DNA from: Methylosinus sp. PW1
GTDB lineage: Bacteria; Pseudomonadota; Alphaproteobacteria; Rhizobiales; Beijerinckiaceae
Assembly: GCF_000745215.1 (NCBI RefSeq)
Contig: NZ_JQNK01000009.1
Span: 806,001-870,000 of the forward strand
DNA: 64,000 bases
Reading direction: 5' to 3'
The notes beneath the pieces are model-generated. The model worked only from the letters and a program-made list of their open reading frames with translations. It had not been told where the DNA came from and did no database searches. The translations under genes were made by a program, and so were the position numbers. Below, piece by piece: positions 9,443 to 18,534 of the stretch; the stretch's first letter is position 1, and each line of letters begins with the position of its first letter.

Positions 9443-10096
9443 ATGTCCGACAGCGGTCTTGCCCCGTTCTGGCGGTCGATCGATGGGTTTCTACGTCCTG
9501 CGACTCGTTCCACGCCGCCCGTTCTCCTCGTCCTTCTTCTGACGCTTCTCGGCGCCGCGGCCCCCGCCTCGGCCCATGGCCGGCTCGGCTCCGCCGAGGG
9601 GCGGTGTCGGCTGTTCATCGGGCCGGACATAATGAACTTCACCGGCTATATGCCGGACGCCTCCAAGAACGAGTTCTGCGAGGATATTCCGGCGACCGGC
9701 CACATGATCATCGCGCTGGACGCCGAGCAGGACGAGCTGCGCGACATGGCGGTGGAGATCAGAATCGTCAAGGATATCGGCGGCGAGGAGAAAGAGAACG
9801 CCGACATAGACGCTGCGACCGTCGCCTATCGCGGCCCGCGCACCTATCCGACCGGCACGATCAATTTCGAGCACGACTTTCCCGATGCGGGCTATTTCGT
9901 CGGCATAGTCACCGTGACCGGCGACCATGGCGAGCGCTGGGTGTCGCGCTTCCCCTTCTCCGTGGGCATGAGCTTCATGCGCACCCTGCCCCTCTATCTG
10001 CTCATGGGCGTCGGCGTCATCGCCATGTTCTTCATCTATCTACGGCACCGGCCGATCCATTCGCTGAAGACGGCGGAGGCCGAACCGGCGGAGTGA
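9443..10096 (+). CDS. Secreted, C-terminally anchored periplasmic protein of unknown function
   Basis: 217 residues. A long N-terminal signal region (hydrophobic PPVLLVLLLTLLGAAAPASA, cleavage likely before HGRLG) precedes a probable beta-sandwich domain with two cysteines (GRCRLFIG and NEFCEDIP). A C-terminal membrane span follows (LPLYLLMGVGVIAMFFIYL, about residues 177-195) with a short basic tail. The topology (periplasmic beta domain, single C-terminal span) recalls small anchored proteins associated with copper enzymes, but that is only an architectural resemblance; I do not recognise the family. The frame extends upstream to 9332, but the ATG at 9443 has the ribosome site and begins the signal peptide. 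Confidence 0.72.
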   Translation: MSDSGLAPFWRSIDGFLRPATRSTPPVLLVLLLTLLGAAAPASAHGRLGSAEGRCRLFIGPDIMNFTGYMPDASKNEFCEDIPATGHMIIALDAEQDELRDMAVEIRIVKDIGGEEKENADIDAATVAYRGPRTYPTGTINFEHDFPDAGYFVGIVTVTGDHGERWVSRFPFSVGMSFMRTLPLYLLMGVGVIAMFFIYLRHRPIHSLKTAEAEPAE

Positions 10097-10124
10097 TCCT
10101 CCGCCGAGCGCAGGACGCGGCCGC

Positions 10125-11006
10125 TCATCGCGCCTTCTCGACGGGATTGTCCATTCCCGAGGCGCGCGTGTCGCTCCCGCCTTTGATCTTGTCGGCGAGC
10201 AGGGCGATGGTCTTGGAATAGACCTTCGCCTTGTTCCATTCGAGCAGCGCCGGAAAATTCGGCTCGCCCTCGTCCCAGCCGGCGCCCGGCTTCCACCCAT
10301 AGCCATGCAGAAAATTGGCGGTGGAGGCGAGCACATCCGCCGTGTTGTGAACGAGATCGCGCTTGCCGTCGCCGTCGAAATCCACGGCGAATTTCAGATA
10401 GGACGAGGGCATGAACTGCGTCTGGCCGATCTCGCCGGCCCAGGCGCCGCGCATTTGCGCGGGATCGAGATCGCCGCGCTCCACGATGCGCAGCGCGTCC
10501 AGCAGCTCGGCGCGGAACTTGTCGGCGCGACGGCAATCATAGGCGAGCGTCGCCAGCGCGCGAATCGTCGAGAAATCGCCGAGATAGGAGCCGAAATCCG
10601 TCTCCAGCCCCCAGATCGCGACGATGACCGGCCCCGGCACGCCATATTTCTGCTCGATGCGCTTGAACAGCGCCGCATGCTTCTGCAGCAGCGCGCGCCC
10701 CTTGCTCACGCGGAAGGAATTGGCCATGCGCGCGGAGAATTGCTCGAAGGTCTGGCGGAACACTTTCTGCCCGCGATCATGCGAGATCACCGAGCGATCG
10801 TAATAGACGTCGCGAAGCGAAGAATCGATCGCCGCCTTGGAAATTCCCGCCGCAGCGGCCTCTTTCTCGAAGCTGCTGAGCCAGGCCTCGAATCCCTCGC
10901 CATTGCGCCCGCATTCGGCCGCCATCGCCTTCGGGGCGCCGAAGCCGATCGCCAGCGCCAAAGCCGCGGCGCCGAGCGCCCTCGTCATCCGTTTGTTCTG
11001 AGACAT
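10125..11006 (-). CDS. Lytic murein transglycosylase, MltB (SLT_2) family
   Basis: A 293-residue exported enzyme that cleaves the glycan strand of peptidoglycan, forming 1,6-anhydromuramic ends. The signal peptide is ALGAAALALAIGFGAPKAMA. The catalytic glutamate is in IVAIWGLETDFGSYLG, followed by the family motifs GEIGQTQFMPSSYLKFAVD and FDGDGKRD. The C-terminal peptidoglycan-binding domain seen in longer homologues is absent. The frame is open up to 11105, but the ATG at 11006 (MSQNKRM) directly precedes the signal peptide. Confidence 0.92.
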   Translation of the reverse strand: MSQNKRMTRALGAAALALAIGFGAPKAMAAECGRNGEGFEAWLSSFEKEAAAAGISKAAIDSSLRDVYYDRSVISHDRGQKVFRQTFEQFSARMANSFRVSKGRALLQKHAALFKRIEQKYGVPGPVIVAIWGLETDFGSYLGDFSTIRALATLAYDCRRADKFRAELLDALRIVERGDLDPAQMRGAWAGEIGQTQFMPSSYLKFAVDFDGDGKRDLVHNTADVLASTANFLHGYGWKPGAGWDEGEPNFPALLEWNKAKVYSKTIALLADKIKGGSDTRASGMDNPVEKAR

Positions 11007-11331
11007 ATCGCCGACCCCATCTCTCGGGCGAAGCCCTTTGCGCTCTCGAGGGCGATATCCCCCGGCGCGAATTCTGATCGATCGAACGGCCCTGTCCGAT
11101 CGCAAAGCGCTCTTAGCTCACGAGAGCGCGGCCGCACGATGGCGACGCGTCCGCGAGAGCCGAAATTGCCGATCCTTAAAACCGGCCCCAGACTAGCTCT
11201 CGCCGGTTAGCGGCCAGTTGCCGAAGCATGGCCAATTTTCGTTCTCATATTGTTCTTGCGGAGGCGAAATCGCGCGTCTACTATGGCGGCGTTTGCGTCA
11301 GAGCGATATCGGGGTCTCGGAGCTTTTCGCC
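11007..11331. other. Divergent intergenic region, mltB-like / comM
   Basis: 325 bp between divergent genes. A weak inverted repeat AACCGG/CCGGTT is at 11180-11208. No gene is evident. The ribosome site for comM is CGGAG about 11 bp before 11332. Confidence 0.45.
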
Positions 11332-12870
11332 ATGGTGGTCAGAGTCGCGACGGTCGCCTTCGAGGGCATAGAGGCCAAGCCTGTCGACGTCCAAGTGCAG
11401 ATCGCCAGCGGCAATGTCGTGTTCACCCTCGTCGGCCTCGCCGACAAGGCGGTCGCCGAATCGCGGGAGCGCGTGCGGGCGGCGCTCGTCGCCTCCGGCC
11501 TCGCCCTGCCGGCCAAGCGCATCACCGTCAATCTCGCGCCGGCCGACATGCCCAAGGAGGGCAGCCATTATGATCTGCCGATAGCGCTCGGCGTGATGGC
11601 GGCGATCGGTGCCATCCCCTCGGATGCGCTGGACGGCTTCACCGTGCTCGGCGAATTGGGGCTCGATGGGGCCATCGCGCCGGTCGCCGGCGTTCTGCCC
11701 GCCGCGGTCGCCGCCAACATGCGCGGCCATGGGCTCATCTGCCCGCGCCAATGCGGGCCGGAGGCGGCCTGGGCGTCGAGCGACATGGAGGTGATCGCGC
11801 CGCGCTCGCTGATCCAGCTCGTCAATCATCTCAAAGGCGTGCAGGCGCTCTTGCGGCCCGAGCCGGCCGTGCGCGCGGCCGCCGCCGCGCTGCCGGACCT
11901 CTCCGACATAAAGGGCCAGGAGAGCGCCAAGCGGGCGCTGGAGATCGCGGCGGCCGGCGGCCATAATCTGCTGATGAACGGCCCGCCCGGCGCCGGCAAA
12001 TCCATGCTGGCGGCGCGCCTCCCCTCCATTCTGCCGCCGCTGTCGCCGCGCGAGCTTCTGGAAGTCTCGATGATTCATTCCGTCGCGGGCGAGATCGCCG
12101 GCGGCGAGCTCACCGATCGGCGCCCGTTTCGCGCGCCGCATCATTCCGCCTCCATGCCGGCGCTGGTGGGCGGCGGCTCCCATGCGCGTCCGGGCGAGAT
12201 CTCGCTCGCCCATAATGGCGTGCTGTTCCTCGACGAGCTGCCGGAGTTCCAGGCGCAGGCGCTCGACGGCCTGCGCCAGCCGCTGGAGACCGGCGAGGTC
12301 GCCGTTTCCCGCGCCAATCATCGCGCCGTCTATCCGGCCCGCTTTCAGCTCGTCGCGGCGATGAACCCCTGCCGCTGCGGCCATGCGCTGGAGCCGGGCT
12401 TCGCCTGCCGGCGCCAGCCCAATGACCGCTGCATCGCCCAATATCAGGCGCGGCTCTCCGGCCCGCTGATCGACCGTTTCGACCTCAGGATCGAGGTTCC
12501 GGCGGTCTCGGCGGCCGATCTCGTGCTGCCGCCGCCGGCCGAGGGCTCGGCCGAGGTGGCGGCGCGCGTCGCCGCGGCGCGCGAGCGGCAGGGCCGACGC
12601 TATGCGGCTCTCGGCCTTTCCGGCTCCACCACCAACGCCAGCGCGCCGGCCAGCGCGATCGAGAAAGCTGCCGCGCTCGACGCCTCTGGAACGGCGCTGA
12701 TTCGCGAGGCGGCCGAGCGCCTCGGCCTCTCTGCGCGCGGCTTCCATCGCGCGCTGAAGCTCGCCCGCACCATCGCCGATCTCGACGGCTCGGACGCCAT
12801 AGCGCGCCGCCATCTCGCCGAAGCTCTCGCCTATCGCGGCGGCTCCGCCGGAGCCCGCGTCGCCGCTTGA
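11332..12870 (+). CDS. comM: ComM / YifB family AAA+ protein (Mg-chelatase-like)
   Basis: A 512-residue protein of the YifB/ComM family. In naturally transformable bacteria ComM is a hexameric helicase promoting branch migration during integration of incoming DNA. An N-terminal Lon-S16-like ChlI domain (about 20-140, with [13 protein letters not shown]) is followed by the AAA+ core with Walker [13 protein letters not shown] (about 217), Walker [12 protein letters not shown], the cysteine-bearing MNPCRCGH insert, and the C-terminal Mg_chelatase_C domain. The chosen ATG at 11332 ([12 protein letters not shown]) matches the family start; the frame continues upstream without homology. Confidence 0.95.
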   Translation: MVVRVATVAFEGIEAKPVDVQVQIASGNVVFTLVGLADKAVAESRERVRAALVASGLALPAKRITVNLAPADMPKEGSHYDLPIALGVMAAIGAIPSDALDGFTVLGELGLDGAIAPVAGVLPAAVAANMRGHGLICPRQCGPEAAWASSDMEVIAPRSLIQLVNHLKGVQALLRPEPAVRAAAAALPDLSDIKGQESAKRALEIAAAGGHNLLMNGPPGAGKSMLAARLPSILPPLSPRELLEVSMIHSVAGEIAGGELTDRRPFRAPHHSASMPALVGGGSHARPGEISLAHNGVLFLDELPEFQAQALDGLRQPLETGEVAVSRANHRAVYPARFQLVAAMNPCRCGHALEPGFACRRQPNDRCIAQYQARLSGPLIDRFDLRIEVPAVSAADLVLPPPAEGSAEVAARVAAARERQGRRYAALGLSGSTTNASAPASAIEKAAALDASGTALIREAAERLGLSARGFHRALKLARTIADLDGSDAIARRHLAEALAYRGGSAGARVAA

Positions 12871-12943
12871 GCCCAATTCATACTTTTCTGTCGATTGCCG
12901 TGGAATAATTGCATCTTCGTCGTATGGCTTTGGACCATCCCGC

Positions 12944-14704
12944 ATGCCCGCTGTTCCTCCTTGCGTTTTTGCCGTTCTCGCGTTTTTCGCCGCTCTCGCG
13001 CCGGGCGTCTGGCTATGGCTCGCGCGCGCGCGGCGGGCGCGCCGGCGCCGCGCGGTCGAGACCGAGCTCGAGGGATTGCGCGACGAAATCTGGGAGCTGC
13101 GCGCCGCCGCCGCCGCGCGTGACCGCGCCGAGGCGGCGAGCCAGGCCAAATCGCGCTTTCTCGCCACGGTGAGCCATGAGATTCGCACGCCGCTCAATGG
13201 CGTGCTCGGCCTCGCGCAATTGCTCGCGGCGACGCGGCTCGACGCCGAGCAGGCGAGCTATGTCGAGGCGATCGCCGCCTCCGGCCGCTCGCTGGCCCAG
13301 CTCATCGACGATATTCTGGATTTCTCCAAGATCGAGGCCGGCAAGATCGAGCTTTCGGTCGAGCCTTTCGCGCTGGCGCCGCTCGTCGAGGGCGTCGTCG
13401 AGCTGCTGGCGCCGCGCGCCCAGGCCAAGCATCTCGAGATCGCGAGCTATATCGCGCCGGACGCGCCGGAAATCGTGGCCGGCGACGCCGCGCGCGTGCG
13501 CCAGGTGCTGGTCAATCTCGCCGGCAACGCCGTGAACTTCACCGCGAGCGGCGGCGTCGGCCTGCGCGTCGAGCGCGACGCCAAAGGCGCGCTGGCGTTT
13601 CGCGTCGCCGACACGGGGCCGGGCGTCGCGCCGGCGGCGCGCGAGATCATCTTCGAGGAGTTCGAGCAAGGCGACGGCTCGTCGACGCGGCGCCATGGCG
13701 GCACCGGCCTCGGCCTCGCCATCTCGCGCCATCTCGCCGCGCTGATGGGCGGCCGGCTGGAGATAGAGGAGCAGGCCGGCGCCGGGGCGGTCTTCGCCTT
13801 CACTTTGCCGCGCGGGCCGCATGCGCTCTTCGACGACCGCACGCGCGAACGCAAGCGGCCGCTCGCCGGCTCGCGCGTCCTCATCGTCTCGCCGACGATC
13901 TTCGAAGGGCCGTTCATGGCCGAGATCCTGCGCGGCGCCGGCGCGCAGACCGAGATCGCGCGGGAGGAGACGCATGGCGCGCGCCGTCTGGACGGCGAGC
14001 CGGATGGCCGTTTCGACGCCGTCATCGTCGATTGCGCCTTCGGCGAGGAGGCGACCGAGCGTCTCGCCGACGAGGCGCGCCGCGCCGGCGCCGGCCGCGT
14101 GTTCCTGATGTTCTCGCCCATGGAGCGACGCGCCTTCGGCGAGGCGGCGCTGCGCCATTTCGACGGCTGGTTGGTGAAGCCGGTGCGCGCCGCCTCGCTG
14201 GTCGAGCGCCTGTCCGCCGCCCCGCCGCCGACGCGCAATGACGCGGATTACGTCGCGCCCGAGCGCACGCTCGCCGGCCGCCGCATGCTCGTCGCCGAGG
14301 ACAATGACGTCAATGCGCTGATCGTCTGCCGCCATCTCGAGAAGCTCGGCGCGCTGGTCACGCGCGCGGAGGATGGCGCGCGCGCCGTCGAGCTGGCGCG
14401 CTCCTCCATCGGCGGGCGGCTGCGGCCCTTCGACGCCATATTGATGGACGTCTTCATGCCCGAGCTCGACGGCCTCGAGGCGACGCGCCTCATTCGCGCG
14501 GAGGAGGCGCGCATGGGCGCGCGGCGGCTGCCGATCATCGCGCTGACCGCCAGCGCGCTCGAGGAAGACGAGCGCGCCGCACGCGGAGCCGGGGTCGATT
14601 TCTTGCTGACCAAGCCCGTCGAGTTCGACGCCCTGTCGAGGACGATTCTCGAGGCGATCGACGTCGCGCGCCGCCGCGCGAATGGCGATCGCGAGGCGAT
14701 CTGA
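12944..14704 (+). CDS. Hybrid sensor histidine kinase with C-terminal receiver
   Basis: 586 residues. One N-terminal membrane segment (about 7-27) and a short coiled stretch lead to the HisKA dimerisation domain with the phospho-acceptor His78 ([12 protein letters not shown]). A HATPase_c domain follows (N box [12 protein letters not shown] boxes VADTGPGV and [10 protein letters not shown]). A degenerate receiver-like domain (about 308-415, beginning SRVLIVSP) lacks the phospho-acceptor acidic cluster. The last domain is a complete receiver (VAEDNDVN, Asp502 in [12 protein letters not shown], Thr/Ala in LTASA, Lys in LLTKPV). There is no periplasmic sensor domain, so the signal is probably membrane or cytoplasmic. 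No cognate regulator or HPt gene is adjacent. Architecture resembles BarA/TorS-like phosphorelay kinases. Confidence 0.92.
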   Translation: MPAVPPCVFAVLAFFAALAPGVWLWLARARRARRRRAVETELEGLRDEIWELRAAAAARDRAEAASQAKSRFLATVSHEIRTPLNGVLGLAQLLAATRLDAEQASYVEAIAASGRSLAQLIDDILDFSKIEAGKIELSVEPFALAPLVEGVVELLAPRAQAKHLEIASYIAPDAPEIVAGDAARVRQVLVNLAGNAVNFTASGGVGLRVERDAKGALAFRVADTGPGVAPAAREIIFEEFEQGDGSSTRRHGGTGLGLAISRHLAALMGGRLEIEEQAGAGAVFAFTLPRGPHALFDDRTRERKRPLAGSRVLIVSPTIFEGPFMAEILRGAGAQTEIAREETHGARRLDGEPDGRFDAVIVDCAFGEEATERLADEARRAGAGRVFLMFSPMERRAFGEAALRHFDGWLVKPVRAASLVERLSAAPPPTRNDADYVAPERTLAGRRMLVAEDNDVNALIVCRHLEKLGALVTRAEDGARAVELARSSIGGRLRPFDAILMDVFMPELDGLEATRLIRAEEARMGARRLPIIALTASALEEDERAARGAGVDFLLTKPVEFDALSRTILEAIDVARRRANGDREAI

Positions 14705-14809
14705 CGGCGCGCCGCCATAGCCACAAAAAAGAAAAAATTTCGCCCCGCGCGCAGGTCACAACGGCAGCGCGGGGATTGCGATTGCTCACGCCCTTGACGG
14801 GAGAACACG

Positions 14810-16920
14810 ATGTCGAGACGAAAAAATTTGCTGCTCGCGGGGCTGATGACGCCGTCGCTGGCGCTCGGCCCGCAAGCCGGAATTGCGCCGGCGGCGGCCG
14901 GCGAAGCCCTGTTGCTGGCGCAGGCCGCGCCGCAAGGCTATGATCCAAATCACGAAAAACGCCCACCGGCGCAGCGGCCAGCCCAACCGGCGCCAGCCCC
15001 CCATCCGGCCCCGCGGCCCCGCCCGCGGCGCCTTTCCATCCGGCGCCCATTCAGCATGCGCCCTCCGCGCCGCCGCCCGCCCCCTATCCCGGAGCCGGCG
15101 CCCCGCCGTTTCCGCGCCCGCAGCTGCGCGCAGCGCCGCCGGCCCCGCCCTCCCCCGCCATAATCCATCCGCCGCAGCAGGCCGCGCCGATTCGGCAAGC
15201 TCCGCCGCCGCATCCCACGGCGGCGCCTGCGGCCATTCCCATTCCCCATCCAATCGCGCCCGCCAATCCGGCCGCCGCCCAGAGCCCCTCGCCCGCCATC
15301 CCGCATGAGAATCGCGCTCCCACCGCTGGCCGGCCCCCCGCTCCCGCTCCGAGCGGCGACCATGGCCCCGGCGCCGGCGCGCCCGCCGCGCGCATCGCGC
15401 CAGCCGCTCCGATCGTCACGCCCGCTATTGGACAGCAGCCTCCCGCCTCGCCCGCCGTCCCCGCCCAGCCGGCGCGCTCCGCGGTCCCGCCCGCCGGCGG
15501 CGGCCAAAACCTTCCGCCCAATGGCGCGAATGGAGCGCCGGCGCATCTCGGCGGACCGCATCCCACACCAGCGGCCGGCGGCGCGCCCGAGGCGCCGGCG
15601 CCGCATGGACAGCCGCCCGCCGGGACGCCGGCGCAGGGCGGAAACTTCCTGCCGTCCACGGCCCAGCCCGGCGCTGCGCCGCGTCCCAATGGCCCGCCGC
15701 CCGGCGCTGCTCCGGCCGGAGATCGTGCGGGCGCGCCGCCGGCCGCAGGTCCTGGCGGACGCTTTCTGCCGCCCGGACAGCAAGGCGCGATCCCGCCCGC
15801 CGCGCCTCCCGGCGCCGGCGGCGTCCCGCCGCATGTTCCGCAGCAGGCCGGAGGCGCCGCCTATGGCGCTCCGCCGGCAGGCGGGCCGCCCCCGGCTGGA
15901 GCCGCCTATGGCTCGCCGCCGGCGGGCGGCGGACCGCGCGTCTCCCCGGCCGCGGCGGCCGCCATCGGCGCGGCGGCCGGCCTCGTCGGCGGCTTCGTGC
16001 TGAGCCAGCCCGGCGCGCATCGGCTCGACGACGTGCACGCACGCCGCCAGCAATTCGAGCGCGACGGCGTGACGGTCGTGCAAGAGCCCGGCCGCACCAT
16101 CGTCCGAGAGGGCGGCGGCGCCTTCATCCGTCACGATGAGAACGAGCGCTTCCGCGAGCTCGGCGGCAATCTGCGCAGCGAGCGACGCGGCGAGGAATAT
16201 GTGAGCGTCTACGCCCGCCGCGACGGCGGCGAGGTGCTCACCTACACCGACGCCAATGGCGTGCTGCTGCGCCGCTTGCGCCGCTTCCCCGACGGCCGCG
16301 AGGTCATCCTCATCGACAATGGCTTCCGCGGTCCGCCGCGCGGCTTTGCGGAGGAGGTGGTCGTGCTGCCGCCGCCACCGATCGAGATCGCGCCGGACGC
16401 TTATGTCGTCGATTACGGCGCCGCCGACGAGCGTCTGATCTATGAGACGCTGACGGCGCCGCCGCTCGCGCCCATGCCGCGCCGCTACACGCTGGACGAG
16501 ATTCGCTACAGCCCGTCCGTGCGCGCCTATACGCGCAGCGTCGATATCGACACGATCAATTTCGACACGGGCTCCTGGGCGATCACTCCGGATCAGGCGC
16601 AACGCCTCGTAACGGTCGCAGAGGCGCTCAACGAAGCGATCAAGCGCAATCCCGCCGAAGTGTTCCTTATCGAAGGCCACACGGATGCGGTGGGCTCGGA
16701 CGTCGACAATCTGTCGCTCTCCGATCGCCGCGCTCAATCGGTGGCGACGATATTGTCGCGCGACTTCGGCGTGCCGCCGGAAAATCTCACGACACAAGGC
16801 TATGGCGAGCAATATCTCAAAGTGCAGACCCAAGGCCCCTCGCGCGAGAATCGCCGCGTGACCGTGCGCCGAATAACGCCGCTGCTGAGCGGACCGCAGG
16901 CCGAGACGCATCGGCGCTGA
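14810..16920 (+). pseudogene. OmpA-family outer membrane protein with a -1 frameshift in the Pro-rich region
   Basis: The gene begins at 14810 with an export-signal-like MSRRKNLLLAGLMTPSLAL and a Pro/Gln-rich segment. That frame terminates at 15163. The neighbouring frame is open from 14944 to 16920 but offers no ATG, GTG or TTG before 15997, so the two must be joined. The change of frame falls between about 14944 and 15060, most likely at the C6 run 14997-15002. The second part has about 330 Pro/Ala/Gly-rich residues, a glycine-zipper-like helix (AAIGAAAGLVGGFVLSQ), a middle domain, and a C-terminal OmpA peptidoglycan-binding domain (INFDTGSWAITP, IEGHTDAVGSD, LSDRRAQSVATIL). Rejoined length is about 703 residues. 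It may be an assembly error, a phase-variable tract or a real mutation. Confidence 0.78.
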
Positions 16921-16932
16921 AGAAAGACAAAC

Positions 16933-16962
16933 GAGACGGCGCGCATCTTCGCGCGCCGTCTC
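16933..16962 (+). terminator. Strong hairpin downstream of the OmpA-family gene
   Basis: GAGACGGCGCGC, loop ATCTTC, GCGCGCCGTCTC: a perfect 12-bp stem 12 bp after the stop codon. There is no U-run, so it may act as a terminator or as an mRNA 3'-end stabiliser. Confidence 0.65.
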
Positions 16963-17111
16963 CGAGAGATATTTGCGCGCGATGCGAGTCCGAAAGCTCG
17001 CGATCCGAACGCCGCAGGTCGTCACAAAAGCTTCGCCCGCCCGTGATCTAACGCTTCGAACGCAAGCGCTCGCAAAGCGCGAGCGCGACACGAGCGGAGA
17101 CGATACGCGAA

Positions 17112-18029
17112 ATGTGGGCGATCCACGCCGACGCCGGCCGCAAGATCATCGCAGGCGCCTTTCCCCTGCTGAAGCCGCAAAATCTCCTGAAGCCGAAAAA
17201 GAAAAAGCATGGCGGGCTCGAAGGCCCGCTCGCGCTGCTCGGCTCGCTCGAGGTGCGGCTCGCCTGCAGCAAGAAGGAAATCCGCAAGGCGCAAAGGCTG
17301 CGCTTCAAGGTTTTCTTCCGCAAGGGCGGCGCAATTCCCGACGCCAAGGCCGCGATCACGCGGCGCGACGCCGATCGCTTCGACAAATTCTGCGATCATC
17401 TCATCGTCATCGATCATGCGGCGCGCAACCGCTTCGGCAAGATCAAGCCCAAGGTCGTCGGCGCCTATCGCCTGCTGCGCGGCGACGTCGCGCAGAAGAA
17501 GGGCGGATTCTACTCGGCCGGCGAATATGACATTGCGCCGCTGCTCGCCCGTCACGGCGGAGCGCGCTTTCTCGAGCTCGGCCGCTCCTGTGTGCTCGAG
17601 CAATATCGCGGCAAGCGCACGATCGAGCTCTTGTGGCGCGGCATACTCGCTTATGTGCGGCATCATCGCATCGATGCGATGATCGGCTGCGCGAGCCTCG
17701 AGGGCGCCAATCCGCTCGCCCATGCGGCGGCGCTGAGCTTTCTCGCGCATCATGCGCGCGCCGACGAAGATTGGCGCGTGAGCGCGCGGCGCGAAATGCA
17801 TGTGCCGATGGAGATGCTGGCGAAAGAGGCGGTCGATCCGCGCAAGGCGATGAGCGCGCTGCCGCCACTGATAAAGGGCTATCTGCGCTGCGGCGCCAAA
17901 TTCGGCGACGGCGCCGTGGTCGATCGCAAGTTCAACACGACGGATGTGTTCGTCGTCTTGCGCGTCGCCGAGATCGACGCGCGCTATCTCGACTATTTCG
18001 GACCCGCGGAAGCGCGCGACGCGGCCTGA
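17112..18029 (+). CDS. olsB: OlsB-type ornithine-acyl[ACP] N-acyltransferase (GNAT-like)
   Basis: OlsB transfers a 3-hydroxyacyl chain from acyl-ACP to the alpha-amino group of ornithine, giving lyso-ornithine lipid; an OlsA-type acyltransferase completes the lipid. The 305-residue protein has the family marks LEVRLACSKKEIRKAQRLRFKVFF, a central DRFDKFCDHLIVID, VVGAYRLLRG, FYSAGEYD, FLELGRSCVLEQYRGKRTIELLW, and the C-terminal LPPLIKGYLRCGAKFGDGAV. No olsA is adjacent in this window. The protein was formerly annotated as a hemolysin-like or putative acetyltransferase. The start at 17112 follows a GA-rich stretch; an internal start is not excluded. Confidence 0.85.
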   Translation: MWAIHADAGRKIIAGAFPLLKPQNLLKPKKKKHGGLEGPLALLGSLEVRLACSKKEIRKAQRLRFKVFFRKGGAIPDAKAAITRRDADRFDKFCDHLIVIDHAARNRFGKIKPKVVGAYRLLRGDVAQKKGGFYSAGEYDIAPLLARHGGARFLELGRSCVLEQYRGKRTIELLWRGILAYVRHHRIDAMIGCASLEGANPLAHAAALSFLAHHARADEDWRVSARREMHVPMEMLAKEAVDPRKAMSALPPLIKGYLRCGAKFGDGAVVDRKFNTTDVFVVLRVAEIDARYLDYFGPAEARDAA

Positions 18030-18046
18030 GCGGTCGAGCCGCGCAC

Positions 18047-18394
18047 TCAGCCGAAGGCGAAGCCGGAAATCGCCTTGCCCATGACGGCATCGTGAAAGAC
18101 GCGGCGTCCCACATCCGCTCCAGCCGCGCCCGCGACCACCATCAATGGCAGAAGATGCTCCTCGCGCGGATGGCAGGCGCGCGCGAACGGCGCCGCGCTC
18201 CACTGCGCGAGCAGCGCATTGCGCTCCTCGGGGCTCGGCTTCGTCACGGCATCTGTCAGCCAGGCGTCGAAGCCGGCGGCGGCCTTCGCCTCGCCGTCGA
18301 AGAATGTGCGCAGATTATGGAAGCTGTTGCCGCTGCCGAGAATGAGAACGCCGTCATCGCGCAGCGGCGCGAGCGCCGCGCCGACGCCGATGTG
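18047..18394 (-). pseudogene. 3' part of split DODA/YgiD-type extradiol dioxygenase gene
   Basis: This is the C-terminal 115 codons of a class III extradiol ring-cleavage dioxygenase (4,5-DOPA dioxygenase family, E. coli YgiD). Read on the minus strand from the island junction: HIGVGAALAPLRDDG, then LILGSGNSFHNLRT, which carries the family's C-terminal metal-binding histidine, and finally PREEHLLPLMVVAGAA to the stop at 18047. No start codon is near the junction, and the N-terminal part is 14 kb away at 32,530-33,009. The two parts join in frame (263 codons in all) when 18,395-32,565 is removed. The fragment is presumably not translated. Confidence 0.93.
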
Positions 18395-18408
18395 GTTGCC
18401 TTTTCACG
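18389..18408. other. Left attachment junction (attL) of the island
   Basis: Target sequence GATGTG (18389-18394) is followed by GTTGCC (18395-18400), which is absent from the inferred empty site, and then by the left terminal repeat TTTTCACG (18401-18408). The inferred empty site reads GATGTG then AAAGGC. A second half-copy, TTTTCATG, is at 18416-18423, giving a spaced direct repeat of the kind recombinases bind. Confidence 0.75.
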
Positions 18409-18534
18409 TATTAAATTTTCATGTGCATGACTGACTTGCCTGTCTGACAAGGCATTAGCGGTTCATATAGGCTTCCTCATCATAAGCAAGGCACGTGGCG
18501 ATTCGCCGGCGAACTCGCTTAGGGGATAGAATCT

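Noticed and set aside
11281..13197. 638-codon minus-strand frame
   Set aside because: Antisense of comM, whose Walker and Mg-chelatase motifs are intact.
14950..17091. 713-codon minus-strand frame opposite the OmpA-family gene
   Set aside because: Composition is a GC-skewed shadow with Gly/Arg low complexity; the plus strand has a genuine OmpA domain.
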